Origin: Candidatus Omnitrophota bacterium
GTDB lineage: Bacteria; Omnitrophota; Gorgyraeia; Gygaellales; Profunditerraquicolaceae
Length of the DNA stretch: 18,783 bases
Reading direction: 5' to 3'
Assembly: GCA_023228185.1 (NCBI GenBank)
Contig: JALOBQ010000011.1
Location: 1 to 18,783 of the forward strand
The notes under the pieces were generated by a model. That model saw nothing but the letters and a program-made list of their open reading frames with translations. It searched no databases and was not told the origin of the DNA. Positions 1 through 6,453 of this stretch are shown here, piece by piece; position 1 is the first letter of the stretch; every line of letters begins with the position of its first letter. Made by a program: the position numbers and the translations under genes.

Positions 1-2
1 TT

Positions 3-1622
3 TCTGCCACTAAAAGCCAAGCGGTTGCTTTAATGAACGATATTAAAACGGCACTGGAAAGCAATGAGGAATTAATTATGGACTTTCCCGAAGTTTGCCA
101 CTTAGGAGAAGGCCTCAATAAATACCAATGGACACAACAGGAAATTGAAACCAAAAACGGCATTAAGGTACACGCGTTAGGATGGGAAGGAGAGTCGCGT
201 GGATTTAAATTTGGGCAGCATAGGCCGACATTGGTAATATTTGATGATGTCGACGGCGATAAAAATACCTATAGCTCCGAATCCAGAAATAATTTACTAA
301 AGTGGTTTAAGGGTACGGTGCGCTACGCTGGCTCTAAAAGGACAAATATGGTTGCAATCGGCACACTTTTGCACACAGAATCTTTATTGTCGAGGTTGGT
401 CAATACTAATGAATTTCAGAATTGGAACGAGAAGAAGACCTATAAGGCTATAATTTCCGATGCAAAGGATGAGAACTCATGGAAAAAATGGCTCAAAATC
501 GTCTTCTATCAGGAAAAATACCAGGGTAAGATTGCCAAATACCAGTTTGATGATGAGAGGCTCGATTTTGAGGCTATTTTACCTAAGCTACTCGAGAGAA
601 ATTATATCAACGAGAATCACTATGTTGCTGAAGAATTCAACGGGTTAGATGAAGTATTTAAAAGTTTGCTCTCTGAACTTAATGAGGAGCAATTTAAAAA
701 AATCGAGGATATCTTAAATTTTTTCCGTCAAGAGCAAGGCGGGCTTAGGGTAGCAGACAGCTTTTTTAACGATCATAAGGAATTAATGCTTCAAGGCTCA
801 AAGGTTCTTTGGGAGGAACAATACGACTATTATTCGCTAATGAAGATTAAGAAAATCGAAGGGCCGGATGAGTTTAATAAGGAAATGCAAAACGACCCCA
901 AGAATCTGGAAGATTGTTATTTTAATCCTGAACAATTTAAATATTGGACTGATAAATATCAAACTGAAGCTGATTTGATCAATGACCTCAAGGATGAATT
1001 AGAATATTTTGGCGCTTGCGACCCAAGTATGGGTAAAGGAAAAGGCAGGAGCCTCGATTATTCAGCGATCATTATATTGGCCCGGCACACAAAGGAAAAT
1101 ATATTTTATGTTCTTAAGGCTGATATAAAACAACTTAATTCGGAAGAATTGGTTCGGGAAATTGTCGATTGTCATCGGGGACGCACTTTTTCCGGCTTTG
1201 TCATAGAAGCGAATTTATTTCAAGGGTTGTTCATCCCTGCCATTAGAACACAGGCTATCCTGGATGAGGTTCCTACGTTCGTTCAACCAATACATAATAC
1301 AGTCAATAAAGAGCGTCGAATCAGTCACTTAAGAAACTTTGTAACGGAAGGCTGGTTGAAATTTTGCAAGAATCACGATAGATTATTGGAGCAGCTTTCT
1401 GATTTTCCTATGGGTTCGCATGATGATGGGCCAGATGCATTGGAAATGGCTCTAAGATGCGCTGATTCAACTAAACCAGGGACAAAATGGGTCGATTTAG
1501 GAAGTCCTAATGGGGGTTCTGAATTTACCAAAGATCCTAACAAAAGAGAATATGGTGAACAATATAATACAAATAACGATAGAAAAAGAGGACAGAACTG
1601 GGATGAAGTTGATGATGAATAA
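3..1622 (+). CDS. Phage terminase large subunit, 5'-truncated by the window edge
   Basis: This is the motor/nuclease subunit that packages phage DNA into proheads. The frame is open to the left edge, and the in-frame residues before the first Met (nt 33) continue a terminase-like sequence, so the true start and the Walker A motif lie outside the window. Numbering from that Met, residues 65-74 form a Walker B (LVIFDDVD after RGFKFGQHRP). The C-terminal RNase H-like nuclease shows D330 (GACDPS), E392 (VIEANLFQ) and D465/D468 (HDDGPDAL), the expected acidic triad. The intact nuclease part and clean stop argue against decay of this part. Roughly residues 170-255, between ATPase and nuclease, are charged and helical-looking and seem longer than usual for the family. 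No portal, capsid or tail gene follows; the next genes are unrelated, so the gene sits at the end of a phage-derived segment. Family call is confident; whether the phage is active is unknown. Confidence 0.88.
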   Translation, partial: SATKSQAVALMNDIKTALESNEELIMDFPEVCHLGEGLNKYQWTQQEIETKNGIKVHALGWEGESRGFKFGQHRPTLVIFDDVDGDKNTYSSESRNNLLKWFKGTVRYAGSKRTNMVAIGTLLHTESLLSRLVNTNEFQNWNEKKTYKAIISDAKDENSWKKWLKIVFYQEKYQGKIAKYQFDDERLDFEAILPKLLERNYINENHYVAEEFNGLDEVFKSLLSELNEEQFKKIEDILNFFRQEQGGLRVADSFFNDHKELMLQGSKVLWEEQYDYYSLMKIKKIEGPDEFNKEMQNDPKNLEDCYFNPEQFKYWTDKYQTEADLINDLKDELEYFGACDPSMGKGKGRSLDYSAIIILARHTKENIFYVLKADIKQLNSEELVREIVDCHRGRTFSGFVIEANLFQGLFIPAIRTQAILDEVPTFVQPIHNTVNKERRISHLRNFVTEGWLKFCKNHDRLLEQLSDFPMGSHDDGPDALEMALRCADSTKPGTKWVDLGSPNGGSEFTKDPNKREYGEQYNTNNDRKRGQNWDEVDDE

Positions 1623-1636
1623 AATGAGCCTTTTGA

Positions 1637-1687
1637 GGGGTGACATTTTGAGTTTTTGTTTATGTCACAGGTGACAAGGGGTGACAT
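1637..1687. repeat. GGGGTGACAT direct repeats flanking a TGTCAC/GTGACA dyad
   Basis: The 10-mer GGGGTGACAT occurs exactly at 1637-1646 and 1678-1687. Between them, 1663-1676 is TGTCAC-AG-GTGACA, an inverted repeat with 6-base arms, so the GTGACA core appears three times forward and once inverted in about 50 bases. It begins 15 bases after the terminase stop. The arrangement resembles protein-binding sites such as recombinase arm sites or an operator; the protein is not identifiable from this window. Confidence 0.6.
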
Positions 1688-1725
1688 GCTTAACTCTCTT
1701 ATATTTAACGAGTTATGAAATATAA

Positions 1726-1830
1726 GTCCCTTTTGAGAGGGACAAAAATGGACAAATTTCGGGACAAAAATCTAGAAATCTTGTTCAAAACTTTACGTTT
1801 TCAGTCTTTAAGTTGTCCTAAATCTAGACA
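1726..1830. repeat. GGGACAAAAAT iterons with hairpin and AAATCTAGA repeats
   Basis: The 11-mer GGGACAAAAAT is exact at 1739-1749 and 1761-1771, with a third GGACAAA at 1750-1756, so the GGACAAA cores start at 1740, 1750 and 1762, about one helical turn apart. The first copy closes a hairpin GTCCCT/AGGGAC (1726-1743). AAATCTAGA occurs at 1768-1776 and 1820-1828, and TTGTCC at 1813-1818 is the inverted core. The layout suits an attachment site with arm-type sites, or an iteron/operator. This is inference from pattern only. Confidence 0.55.
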
Positions 1831-1946
1831 ATAACATTATCTCTGATGTTCAATAATGTCCTTGAAATCTTGCTTAATCCTTATATAATAGGGTTTGTGA
1901 ATCGAGAGATAAAGTTCTATGTACGACAAACATGGGCAATTAAATC

Positions 1947-1974
1947 AAAACCCGCTATAAAAGGCGGGTTTTTT
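1947..1974 (+). terminator. Intrinsic terminator
   Basis: AAAACCCGC (1947-1955) pairs with GCGGGTTTT (1964-1972) around an 8-base loop and continues into a run of six T (1969-1974). The perfect GC-rich stem with T tract is a textbook Rho-independent terminator on the + strand. It ends whatever transcript enters from the phage side. Confidence 0.85.
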
Positions 1975-2003
1975 GTTTATTTATGTTTATTCAGTAGTAT
2001 AAT
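1973..2003 (+). promoter_or_regulatory. Possible promoter for the four-pass membrane protein gene
   Basis: A perfect TATAAT lies at 1998-2003. The best upstream hexamer is TTGTTT at 1973-1978 with a 19-base spacer, longer than optimal and overlapping the terminator T tract. It would give a leader of about 40 bases before the ATG at 2053. Confidence 0.4.
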
Positions 2004-2052
2004 TACTGCTGTAATGGATAGATTATAGGAAAATTAAGGAAAGGAGCTGACG

Positions 2053-2580
2053 ATGAACAAAGCATTTAAAATAGTAATGCTGCTTCTTGTGATTATTATC
2101 TGTGTATCCTTCTTTCTTCCTTGGGTGGATGTCCAATCTAAAGTAGCCGGCAATATTTCCAAGTTCTTCATCAACAGCAAGCAGTCTTCTTTAAAAACAA
2201 TCAGCGGTTTTCAAGTTCCCATCCTTGCTAATGGCCCGGACGCTAAGCTAATGATCATGATCGTGAAGATTTTTAATCCCGCGGTAACCGATGCGCATAA
2301 GAAAAGTTGGTTGATCTGGAGTATCCCCGGCTTGGCAGTTGTTTTATTTTTGTTGGTTTTGTTCTTAGATAAAAATAAATGGGTTAATCTTGGCATCGGG
2401 ATATTGGGCGTTAGTATTTTTTCGGGCGTGACTTTTAAGTTGTTAACCACAAATATGGATAAAACGGTGTTGAATGTGGTGATCGGCCATGGACTTTGGA
2501 TTTTGTTGTTCGCGTATTTGGGGATAGGGATAATTAATTTATTAGCATTCTGTAAATTAAATTTTTGTAAAAATAAATAA
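2053..2580 (+). CDS. Hypothetical membrane protein, four predicted transmembrane segments
   Basis: I do not recognise this 175-residue protein. Hydrophobic segments lie at about 5-24, 86-106, 110-131 and 140-166. The 60-residue stretch between the first two contains a polar loop with the motif SGFQVP, which by the positive-inside pattern probably faces the periplasm or the outside. FLPW follows the first segment, a common feature of small uncharacterised multi-pass proteins. The start is well supported by AAGGAG (2041-2046) six bases before the ATG. It is bounded by a terminator on each side (1947-1974 and 2611-2644), so it is probably monocistronic. No catalytic motif is visible. The C-terminus is basic and Lys-rich. 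Confidence 0.75.
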   Translation: MNKAFKIVMLLLVIIICVSFFLPWVDVQSKVAGNISKFFINSKQSSLKTISGFQVPILANGPDAKLMIMIVKIFNPAVTDAHKKSWLIWSIPGLAVVLFLLVLFLDKNKWVNLGIGILGVSIFSGVTFKLLTTNMDKTVLNVVIGHGLWILLFAYLGIGIINLLAFCKLNFCKNK

Positions 2581-2608
2581 AGTGCTTCAATATTTATTAT
2601 GTATTTTA

Positions 2609-2644
2609 AATGGGCCGGTAAAAATTTCCGGCCCATTCTGTTTA
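2609..2644 (+). terminator. Probable intrinsic terminator
   Basis: TGGGCCGG (2611-2618) pairs perfectly with CCGGCCCA (2628-2635) around a 9-base loop, and the flanking AA/TT extends the stem. The following tract (TTCTGTTT) is only moderately T-rich. The stem is nearly symmetrical, so it might also act on the opposite strand. Confidence 0.7.
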
Positions 2645-2700
2645 ACTTATTTAAAAGTAAACAACCAGCCGCTTAGTCAACTAATAAAAAATTGTTTCAG

Positions 2701-2729
2701 TTGTTTTCAGGCAGCCCTTGGTGTATAAT
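2701..2729 (+). promoter_or_regulatory. Sigma-70-type promoter upstream of the Asp-repeat secreted protein gene
   Basis: TTGTTT (2701-2706), a 17-base spacer and TATAAT (2724-2729), preceded directly by TG. Initiation near 2736 would give a leader of about 15 bases that just contains the ribosome binding site AAGGAGG (2740-2746). Confidence 0.7.
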
Positions 2730-2750
2730 CAAATAACATAAGGAGGCAAA

Positions 2751-3137
2751 ATGAATAAAATCCGCGGAATTATCATTCTTATTTTAGTCTTATTTTGCGC
2801 TAATCTTTACGCGCAGGAAGTTCCTAATTCCCCCCAAGCGCAGACAAAAGTGTCGGATGTAAATGGCGACGGTAAAGCCGACGTTACTTATCATAAAGAC
2901 GGAGAGTTTATCGGTAAAGTGGAAATGGACACTAACTACGACGGTAGAACCGATGTCGTGGTAAACGCCAAGGACGGTAAATTTGTTTCCGCGCAAGCCG
3001 ATACTAACCATGACGGCGCAATGGACAAGGAATTTTCCGATTCAAAATCATTTAACGAATGGCTGAATGCCAATCACAATGATTTTTATGAACAATCCAA
3101 CAGCCGCGATTGGGACCTGACATTGATGAGGTTTTAA
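2751..3137 (+). CDS. Secreted protein with three tandem 24-residue DxNxDG calcium-loop repeats
   Basis: A 128-residue exported protein. Residues 1-21 form a signal peptide (MNKIRG, hydrophobic core, ANLYA) with likely signal peptidase I cleavage before Q22. Three loops of the pattern D-x-N-x-D-G-x-x-D start at residues 36, 60 and 84, exactly 24 residues apart: DVNGDGKAD, DTNYDGRTD and DTNHDGAMD. Such loops bind Ca2+ in EF-hand, dockerin and thrombospondin type 3-like repeats, so a small Ca2+-binding envelope or extracellular protein is likely. Each loop is followed by a short strand-like stretch. The start is fixed by AAGGAGG at 2740-2746, with its own promoter just upstream. The next small gene begins 12 bases after its stop and is probably co-transcribed. 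Partner and function are unknown; no cohesin or enzyme domain is attached. Confidence 0.8.
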   Translation: MNKIRGIIILILVLFCANLYAQEVPNSPQAQTKVSDVNGDGKADVTYHKDGEFIGKVEMDTNYDGRTDVVVNAKDGKFVSAQADTNHDGAMDKEFSDSKSFNEWLNANHNDFYEQSNSRDWDLTLMRF

Positions 3138-3149
3138 GAGGATTTGAAT

Positions 3150-3377
3150 ATGCCGGCGCGTAACGACAAATGGTATTTCAGCATTTCTACTCTAGTGGTA
3201 TCTTTTTTATGCGTTGGCCCGTTCGTTCTACCGTTAGTCTGGTTTAATCCGAATTCCAGCAAGAATACTAAAATATACTTAAGTTTAGCAATCCTGATTA
3301 TCACGGTTATTTTTGGGTTTATTTTTCTTAAATCGCTAAAGGCCATTGATAGCTATTATCAATTGCTCAACGCGTAA
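3150..3377 (+). CDS. Small two-pass membrane protein of unknown function
   Basis: A 75-residue protein beginning MPARNDKWYF. The ATG at 3150 is preferred over the in-frame TTG at 3144, because AGAGGA (3137-3142) is seven bases from the ATG but only one from the TTG. Hydrophobic segments at about residues 10-30 and 41-61 flank a short turn containing FNPNSSKN. Both termini carry charges and neither has a signal-peptide cleavage motif. It follows the calcium-loop protein by 12 bases and likely shares its transcript. No family recognised; call rests on the ribosome binding site, position and membrane pattern. Confidence 0.65.
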   Translation: MPARNDKWYFSISTLVVSFLCVGPFVLPLVWFNPNSSKNTKIYLSLAILIITVIFGFIFLKSLKAIDSYYQLLNA

Positions 3378-3444
3378 AACAGTCGATTTTTTAATATTAG
3401 AAGATCCGGAAGTGATATTGTTGGCCTACTAAAAGGAGGCAAGG

Positions 3445-3582
3445 ATGATGACTTTAGCAATGTTGTTAGTTTTTATTTTTGTATTTTTGGTGGATATTTC
3501 GCTTAATTTACGCCGCGTAAACGGCAATCTTGCGAGATTAATGAAAAAATATGAAGAAGTGCATGGGGCGATAAAAAAGTAG
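3445..3582 (+). CDS. 45-residue single-pass membrane microprotein
   Basis: A short gene with the best ribosome binding site of the cassette: AAAAGGAGG at 3431-3439, five bases before tandem ATG codons (3445 and 3448). The product starts MMTLAMLLVFIFVFLVDISL, a single transmembrane helix (about residues 3-20), followed by a basic amphipathic tail rich in Arg and Lys that ends in AIKK. Small N-in or N-out anchors of this type often regulate or scaffold larger membrane complexes, but nothing here identifies a partner. A strong terminator follows 30 bases after the stop, which supports a real transcription unit ending here. Confidence 0.65.
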   Translation: MMTLAMLLVFIFVFLVDISLNLRRVNGNLARLMKKYEEVHGAIKK

Positions 3583-3611
3583 TTTTTTATCGAAAAATAG
3601 GTTTTTATCTG

Positions 3612-3654
3612 CAAACCCGCTTAAGCTTAAAGCTGAGGCGGGTTTGTTTTTCTT
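3612..3654 (+). terminator. Intrinsic terminator ending the small-gene cassette
   Basis: CAAACCCGC (3612-3620) pairs with GCGGGTTTG (3638-3646), with a possible inner pairing of AGCTT-like bases, followed by a T-rich tract (3643-3654). The outer stem resembles the terminator at 1947-1974 (AAACCCGC/GCGGGTTT), apparently a favoured terminator type in this genome. Confidence 0.85.
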
Positions 3655-3662
3655 AAAATACC

Positions 3663-3691
3663 TTGAAAAAGGCTTTTGCCTATGCTAATTT
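3663..3691 (+). promoter_or_regulatory. Promoter of the GH94 gene, implying a leaderless mRNA
   Basis: TTGAAA (3663-3668), a 17-base spacer and TAATTT (3686-3691) with an extended TG one base upstream (3683-3684). Initiation 6-8 bases after the -10 would fall at about 3698-3700, on or next to the ATG at 3700. There is no Shine-Dalgarno sequence between the -10 and the start. Confidence 0.55.
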
Positions 3692-3699
3692 AAAATCCT

Positions 3700-6375
3700 A
3701 TGGAAAATACGCTTTATAATTTTATCGATAACGCCGGAAGTTTTTCTTCTTTGCAAGCGGATAAGTTAAAATCGCTTTATCTTCCGCTTTGCAATGAGAA
3801 ATTAATGTCGTCAATCAGCGCGGATCTGCACGGCGATATAAAAACCGGCCAAAATTCTTTTCTTATGCCTCCGGCAAGCCGGGTTGATCTTGCGCAAAGC
3901 AAATACTCGCGGAATTTCTGGGTGCATATAGATAAAAATAACGTTTGGTCAGCAGCCGGCGTGTCGAGAAATTTAAAACAAATCCGCGCCGACAAATTCC
4001 GTTTGCAAGCCGGTATGCTTTGGCAGAAAGTAGAAAGAAAGAATACCGCTCTGGGATTAAAATCGGAAATATTGTCGTTTATTCCCAGCGGAGAGCAGGC
4101 TGTGGAATTAATGCAGGTCAAGCTCACTAATATCAGCCGCAAGAAGATAGTTTTTACTGCCTACGCGGCGATTCCGCTTTATTGCCGCGGCGCTAATTCT
4201 TTGCGCGATCACCGGCATGTCACTTCTTTATTAACCCGCGTCAATATTAAACCCGATGGCATCCTGGTAAAACCCACGCTTTTATTTGATGAAGCGGGGC
4301 ATCAGCCGAATTATGCAAATTATTTTGTTTTAGGGTGGGATCAGGCGGGATCCGGCGCGCAATATTTTTATCCCAGCTTAGAGGATTTTTGCGGCGATTC
4401 AGGGGATTTAGAGTCGCCGCAAGCTGTTTTAGAGAATAGGTTGCCGCAGCAAAAATATATCCAGGGTAAAGAGCCGATGGCTGCTTTGCGTTTTCATCGT
4501 TTGAATTTAAACCCGGGGAAATCTGTTACTTATATAATCGTGATTGGTATCCACCAGGGCCAGCCGGATCTGGCGGCTTTGAGAAATAAATTCCGCACGC
4601 CGTTAAAAGTCTTAAACGTTTTTGAGGAAACCAAGGCATATTGGCTTAAACTGAGCCGGTCGATTGGCCCGGAAACTAACGATAAAAATTTTGATAATTG
4701 GTTTCGCTGGGTAAATATTCAGCCGAACTTAAGAAGGATTTTTGGTTGTTCTTTTCTGCCGGATTTTGATTACGGTAAGGGTGGCCGCGGTTGGCGCGAT
4801 CTTTGGCAGGATTGTTTAGGGCTTATTTTAAATGATCCTTTAGCTGTCCGAGCCGACCTGGTAAATAATTTCTGCGGAGTAAAAATTGACGGCTCAAACG
4901 CTACGATTATCTGTAAAGAAGGTTCCGGCAGTAGCCGGTTTATCGCTGACCGTAATAATTTAAGCCGCGTTTGGATGGATCACGGGGTATGGCCGCTATT
5001 GACTTTGAATGCTTATATTAATGAAACAGGGGATCTTGGGATTTTGTTTGAGAAAGCGGCGTATTTCCGTAATCATGAAATAAACCGCACGCGCGGCATT
5101 GATAAATCCTGGAGTAAGGATTGCGGCAGCCAGCTTAAAACCGCGGCGGGAAAAGTTTATCAGGGCAGTATCCTGGAGCATCTACTTGTGCAAAACCTGG
5201 TGCAGTTTCTTAATGTCGGCAGCCATAACCATCTGCGGTTGGAAGGCGCGGATTGGAATGACGGTTTGGATATGGCAGCACTTAACGGCGAGAGCGTGGC
5301 TTTTAGCGCGATGTACGCCTATAATCTGGAACAATTATCCCTGTTGATACTAAAAACAGGCAAGAAAAATATTTTACTTGCACGGGAAATAGATATTTTG
5401 CTTTCCGAAACAAATTATCGTTCTATTACGGCTAAACAAAAATTACTGGAGCGTTATTTTGCTAAAACCTGCATTTGTATTTCAGGAAAATATATTTCAG
5501 TTAATGCCCAGGTTTTAGCGGATAATCTTAAGGCAAAATCTTTATCGATCAAAGAGCATATCCGTAAAGATGAATGGCTTAAAGAAGGTTTTTTTAACGG
5601 TTATTACGATAATCGCAAAAAACGTTTAGAGGGTAAATTTGGCCGCCTCACGAAGATGACTTTAACCTCTCAGGTATTTCCGATTTTTGCCGGTATCGCC
5701 ACACGGGAGCAGACGGATAAAATTTTAAGAAGCGTGTATAAGCACCTTTCTGATAAAACAACAGGAGGCTTGCGTTTAAATACCGATTTCGGAAAAGAGC
5801 AGCATGATCTAGGCAGGGCGTTTTCTTTTGCTTACGGAGAAAAAGAAAATGGCGCAATATTCAGCCATATGGTCGTGATGTTCGCCTGCGCTCTCTATAA
5901 ACAATCTTTCGCAGAAAGCGCCTGGAAAATAATGCATTCGCTTTATCAAATGGCATTAGATACTTCCAAGAGCAAGATTTATCCCTGCTTGCCGGAATAT
6001 TTTAATCGCGATGGCAGGGGAATGTATAGTTATCTTACTGGTTCAGCAAGCTGGTTTGTGCTTACGTTGCTTAACGAAGCCTTTGGCCTCAAAGGCGAGA
6101 ATGGGGATTTGGTGATTGAACCTAAACTATCGGCTGAGCAATTTTCAGATGTTTCGAAAATAAGCATCCAGCGCGTTTTTGCCGGAAGGCAGATCCGCGT
6201 TAATTTCTTTAATCCCCGCAGATTAAAGTTCGGCAAATATAAGATTATCAGGGTTTTATTGGATCAGCAGAGGCTGCCAGTTGTCTCTGATAAAGCCAAG
6301 GTAGTTTTTACCCGCGAACTTATCCTTGCACTATCCGCAAGCCAATTGCATACCTTTGATATCCATCTGGGATAA
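3700..6375 (+). CDS. GH94-family glycoside phosphorylase
   Basis: An 891-residue protein of the GH94 (former GT36) type, which cleaves beta-glucosidic bonds with inorganic phosphate to release a sugar 1-phosphate. The N-terminal part (about 20-300) fits the beta-sandwich domain; the motif HGDIKTGQ near residue 45 and FWVHI near 75 recall 1,2-beta-oligoglucan phosphorylases. The (alpha/alpha)6 catalytic barrel shows GGRGWRDLWQD (361-371) and EGADWNDGLDM (515-525), where D521 matches the general acid of cellobiose and chitobiose phosphorylases. A conserved C-terminal segment (SWFVLTLLNEAFGL and following) closes the barrel. No signal peptide is present, so it acts in the cytoplasm. There is no adjacent transporter or sugar kinase. 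Family assignment is secure; the substrate (beta-1,2-glucan, cellodextrin or other) cannot be decided. The start lacks a ribosome binding site and sits at the predicted transcription start. Confidence 0.87.
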   Translation: MENTLYNFIDNAGSFSSLQADKLKSLYLPLCNEKLMSSISADLHGDIKTGQNSFLMPPASRVDLAQSKYSRNFWVHIDKNNVWSAAGVSRNLKQIRADKFRLQAGMLWQKVERKNTALGLKSEILSFIPSGEQAVELMQVKLTNISRKKIVFTAYAAIPLYCRGANSLRDHRHVTSLLTRVNIKPDGILVKPTLLFDEAGHQPNYANYFVLGWDQAGSGAQYFYPSLEDFCGDSGDLESPQAVLENRLPQQKYIQGKEPMAALRFHRLNLNPGKSVTYIIVIGIHQGQPDLAALRNKFRTPLKVLNVFEETKAYWLKLSRSIGPETNDKNFDNWFRWVNIQPNLRRIFGCSFLPDFDYGKGGRGWRDLWQDCLGLILNDPLAVRADLVNNFCGVKIDGSNATIICKEGSGSSRFIADRNNLSRVWMDHGVWPLLTLNAYINETGDLGILFEKAAYFRNHEINRTRGIDKSWSKDCGSQLKTAAGKVYQGSILEHLLVQNLVQFLNVGSHNHLRLEGADWNDGLDMAALNGESVAFSAMYAYNLEQLSLLILKTGKKNILLAREIDILLSETNYRSITAKQKLLERYFAKTCICISGKYISVNAQVLADNLKAKSLSIKEHIRKDEWLKEGFFNGYYDNRKKRLEGKFGRLTKMTLTSQVFPIFAGIATREQTDKILRSVYKHLSDKTTGGLRLNTDFGKEQHDLGRAFSFAYGEKENGAIFSHMVVMFACALYKQSFAESAWKIMHSLYQMALDTSKSKIYPCLPEYFNRDGRGMYSYLTGSASWFVLTLLNEAFGLKGENGDLVIEPKLSAEQFSDVSKISIQRVFAGRQIRVNFFNPRRLKFGKYKIIRVLLDQQRLPVVSDKAKVVFTRELILALSASQLHTFDIHLG

Positions 6376-6392
6376 GCGAATATTTTCGCTTT
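6374..6392 (+). terminator. Weak hairpin at the end of the GH94 gene
   Basis: AAGCGAA (6374-6380) pairs with TTCGCTT (6385-6391) around a TATT-like loop, overlapping the stop codon. The stem is short and the T tract minimal, so termination here may be incomplete. Confidence 0.35.
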
Positions 6393-6418
6393 ACAAAAGT
6401 TTTATCTACGCATATAAT
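6390..6418 (+). promoter_or_regulatory. Strong sigma-70-type promoter for hisG
   Basis: TTTACA (6390-6395), an ideal 17-base spacer and a perfect TATAAT (6413-6418). Initiation near 6425 gives a leader of about 29 bases containing AAAGGA (6442-6447). This is the clearest promoter ahead of the long housekeeping run. Confidence 0.8.
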
Positions 6419-6453
6419 GAAAACCTATTCAACTAATTACTAAAGGAAGACCA

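Larger units (their letters stand above)
1623..2052. other. Gene-poor interval after the terminase
   Basis: This 430-base stretch holds the two repeat clusters, an intrinsic terminator (1947-1974) and a possible promoter for the following gene. A 60-codon open frame at 1846-2028 runs straight through the terminator hairpin, has no ribosome binding site and resembles nothing I recognise, so I do not call it. No integrase, tRNA or tRNA fragment was found here. Confidence 0.6.

Noticed and set aside
1726..1749. GTCCCT/AGGGAC hairpin as a terminator
   Set aside because: On the + strand it is followed by A, not T, and on the - strand the T run precedes the stem, so it is not an intrinsic terminator in either direction.
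1846..2028. 60-codon open frame after the terminase
   Set aside because: It has no ribosome binding site, crosses a strong intrinsic terminator and encodes no recognisable pattern.
2211..2636. Antisense frame opposite the four-pass membrane protein
   Set aside because: The + strand gene has a good ribosome binding site and membrane pattern; the antisense frame has neither and begins inside the terminator hairpin.
3144..3149. TTG start for the 75-residue membrane protein
   Set aside because: The Shine-Dalgarno would be only one base away; the ATG at 3150 has proper spacing.
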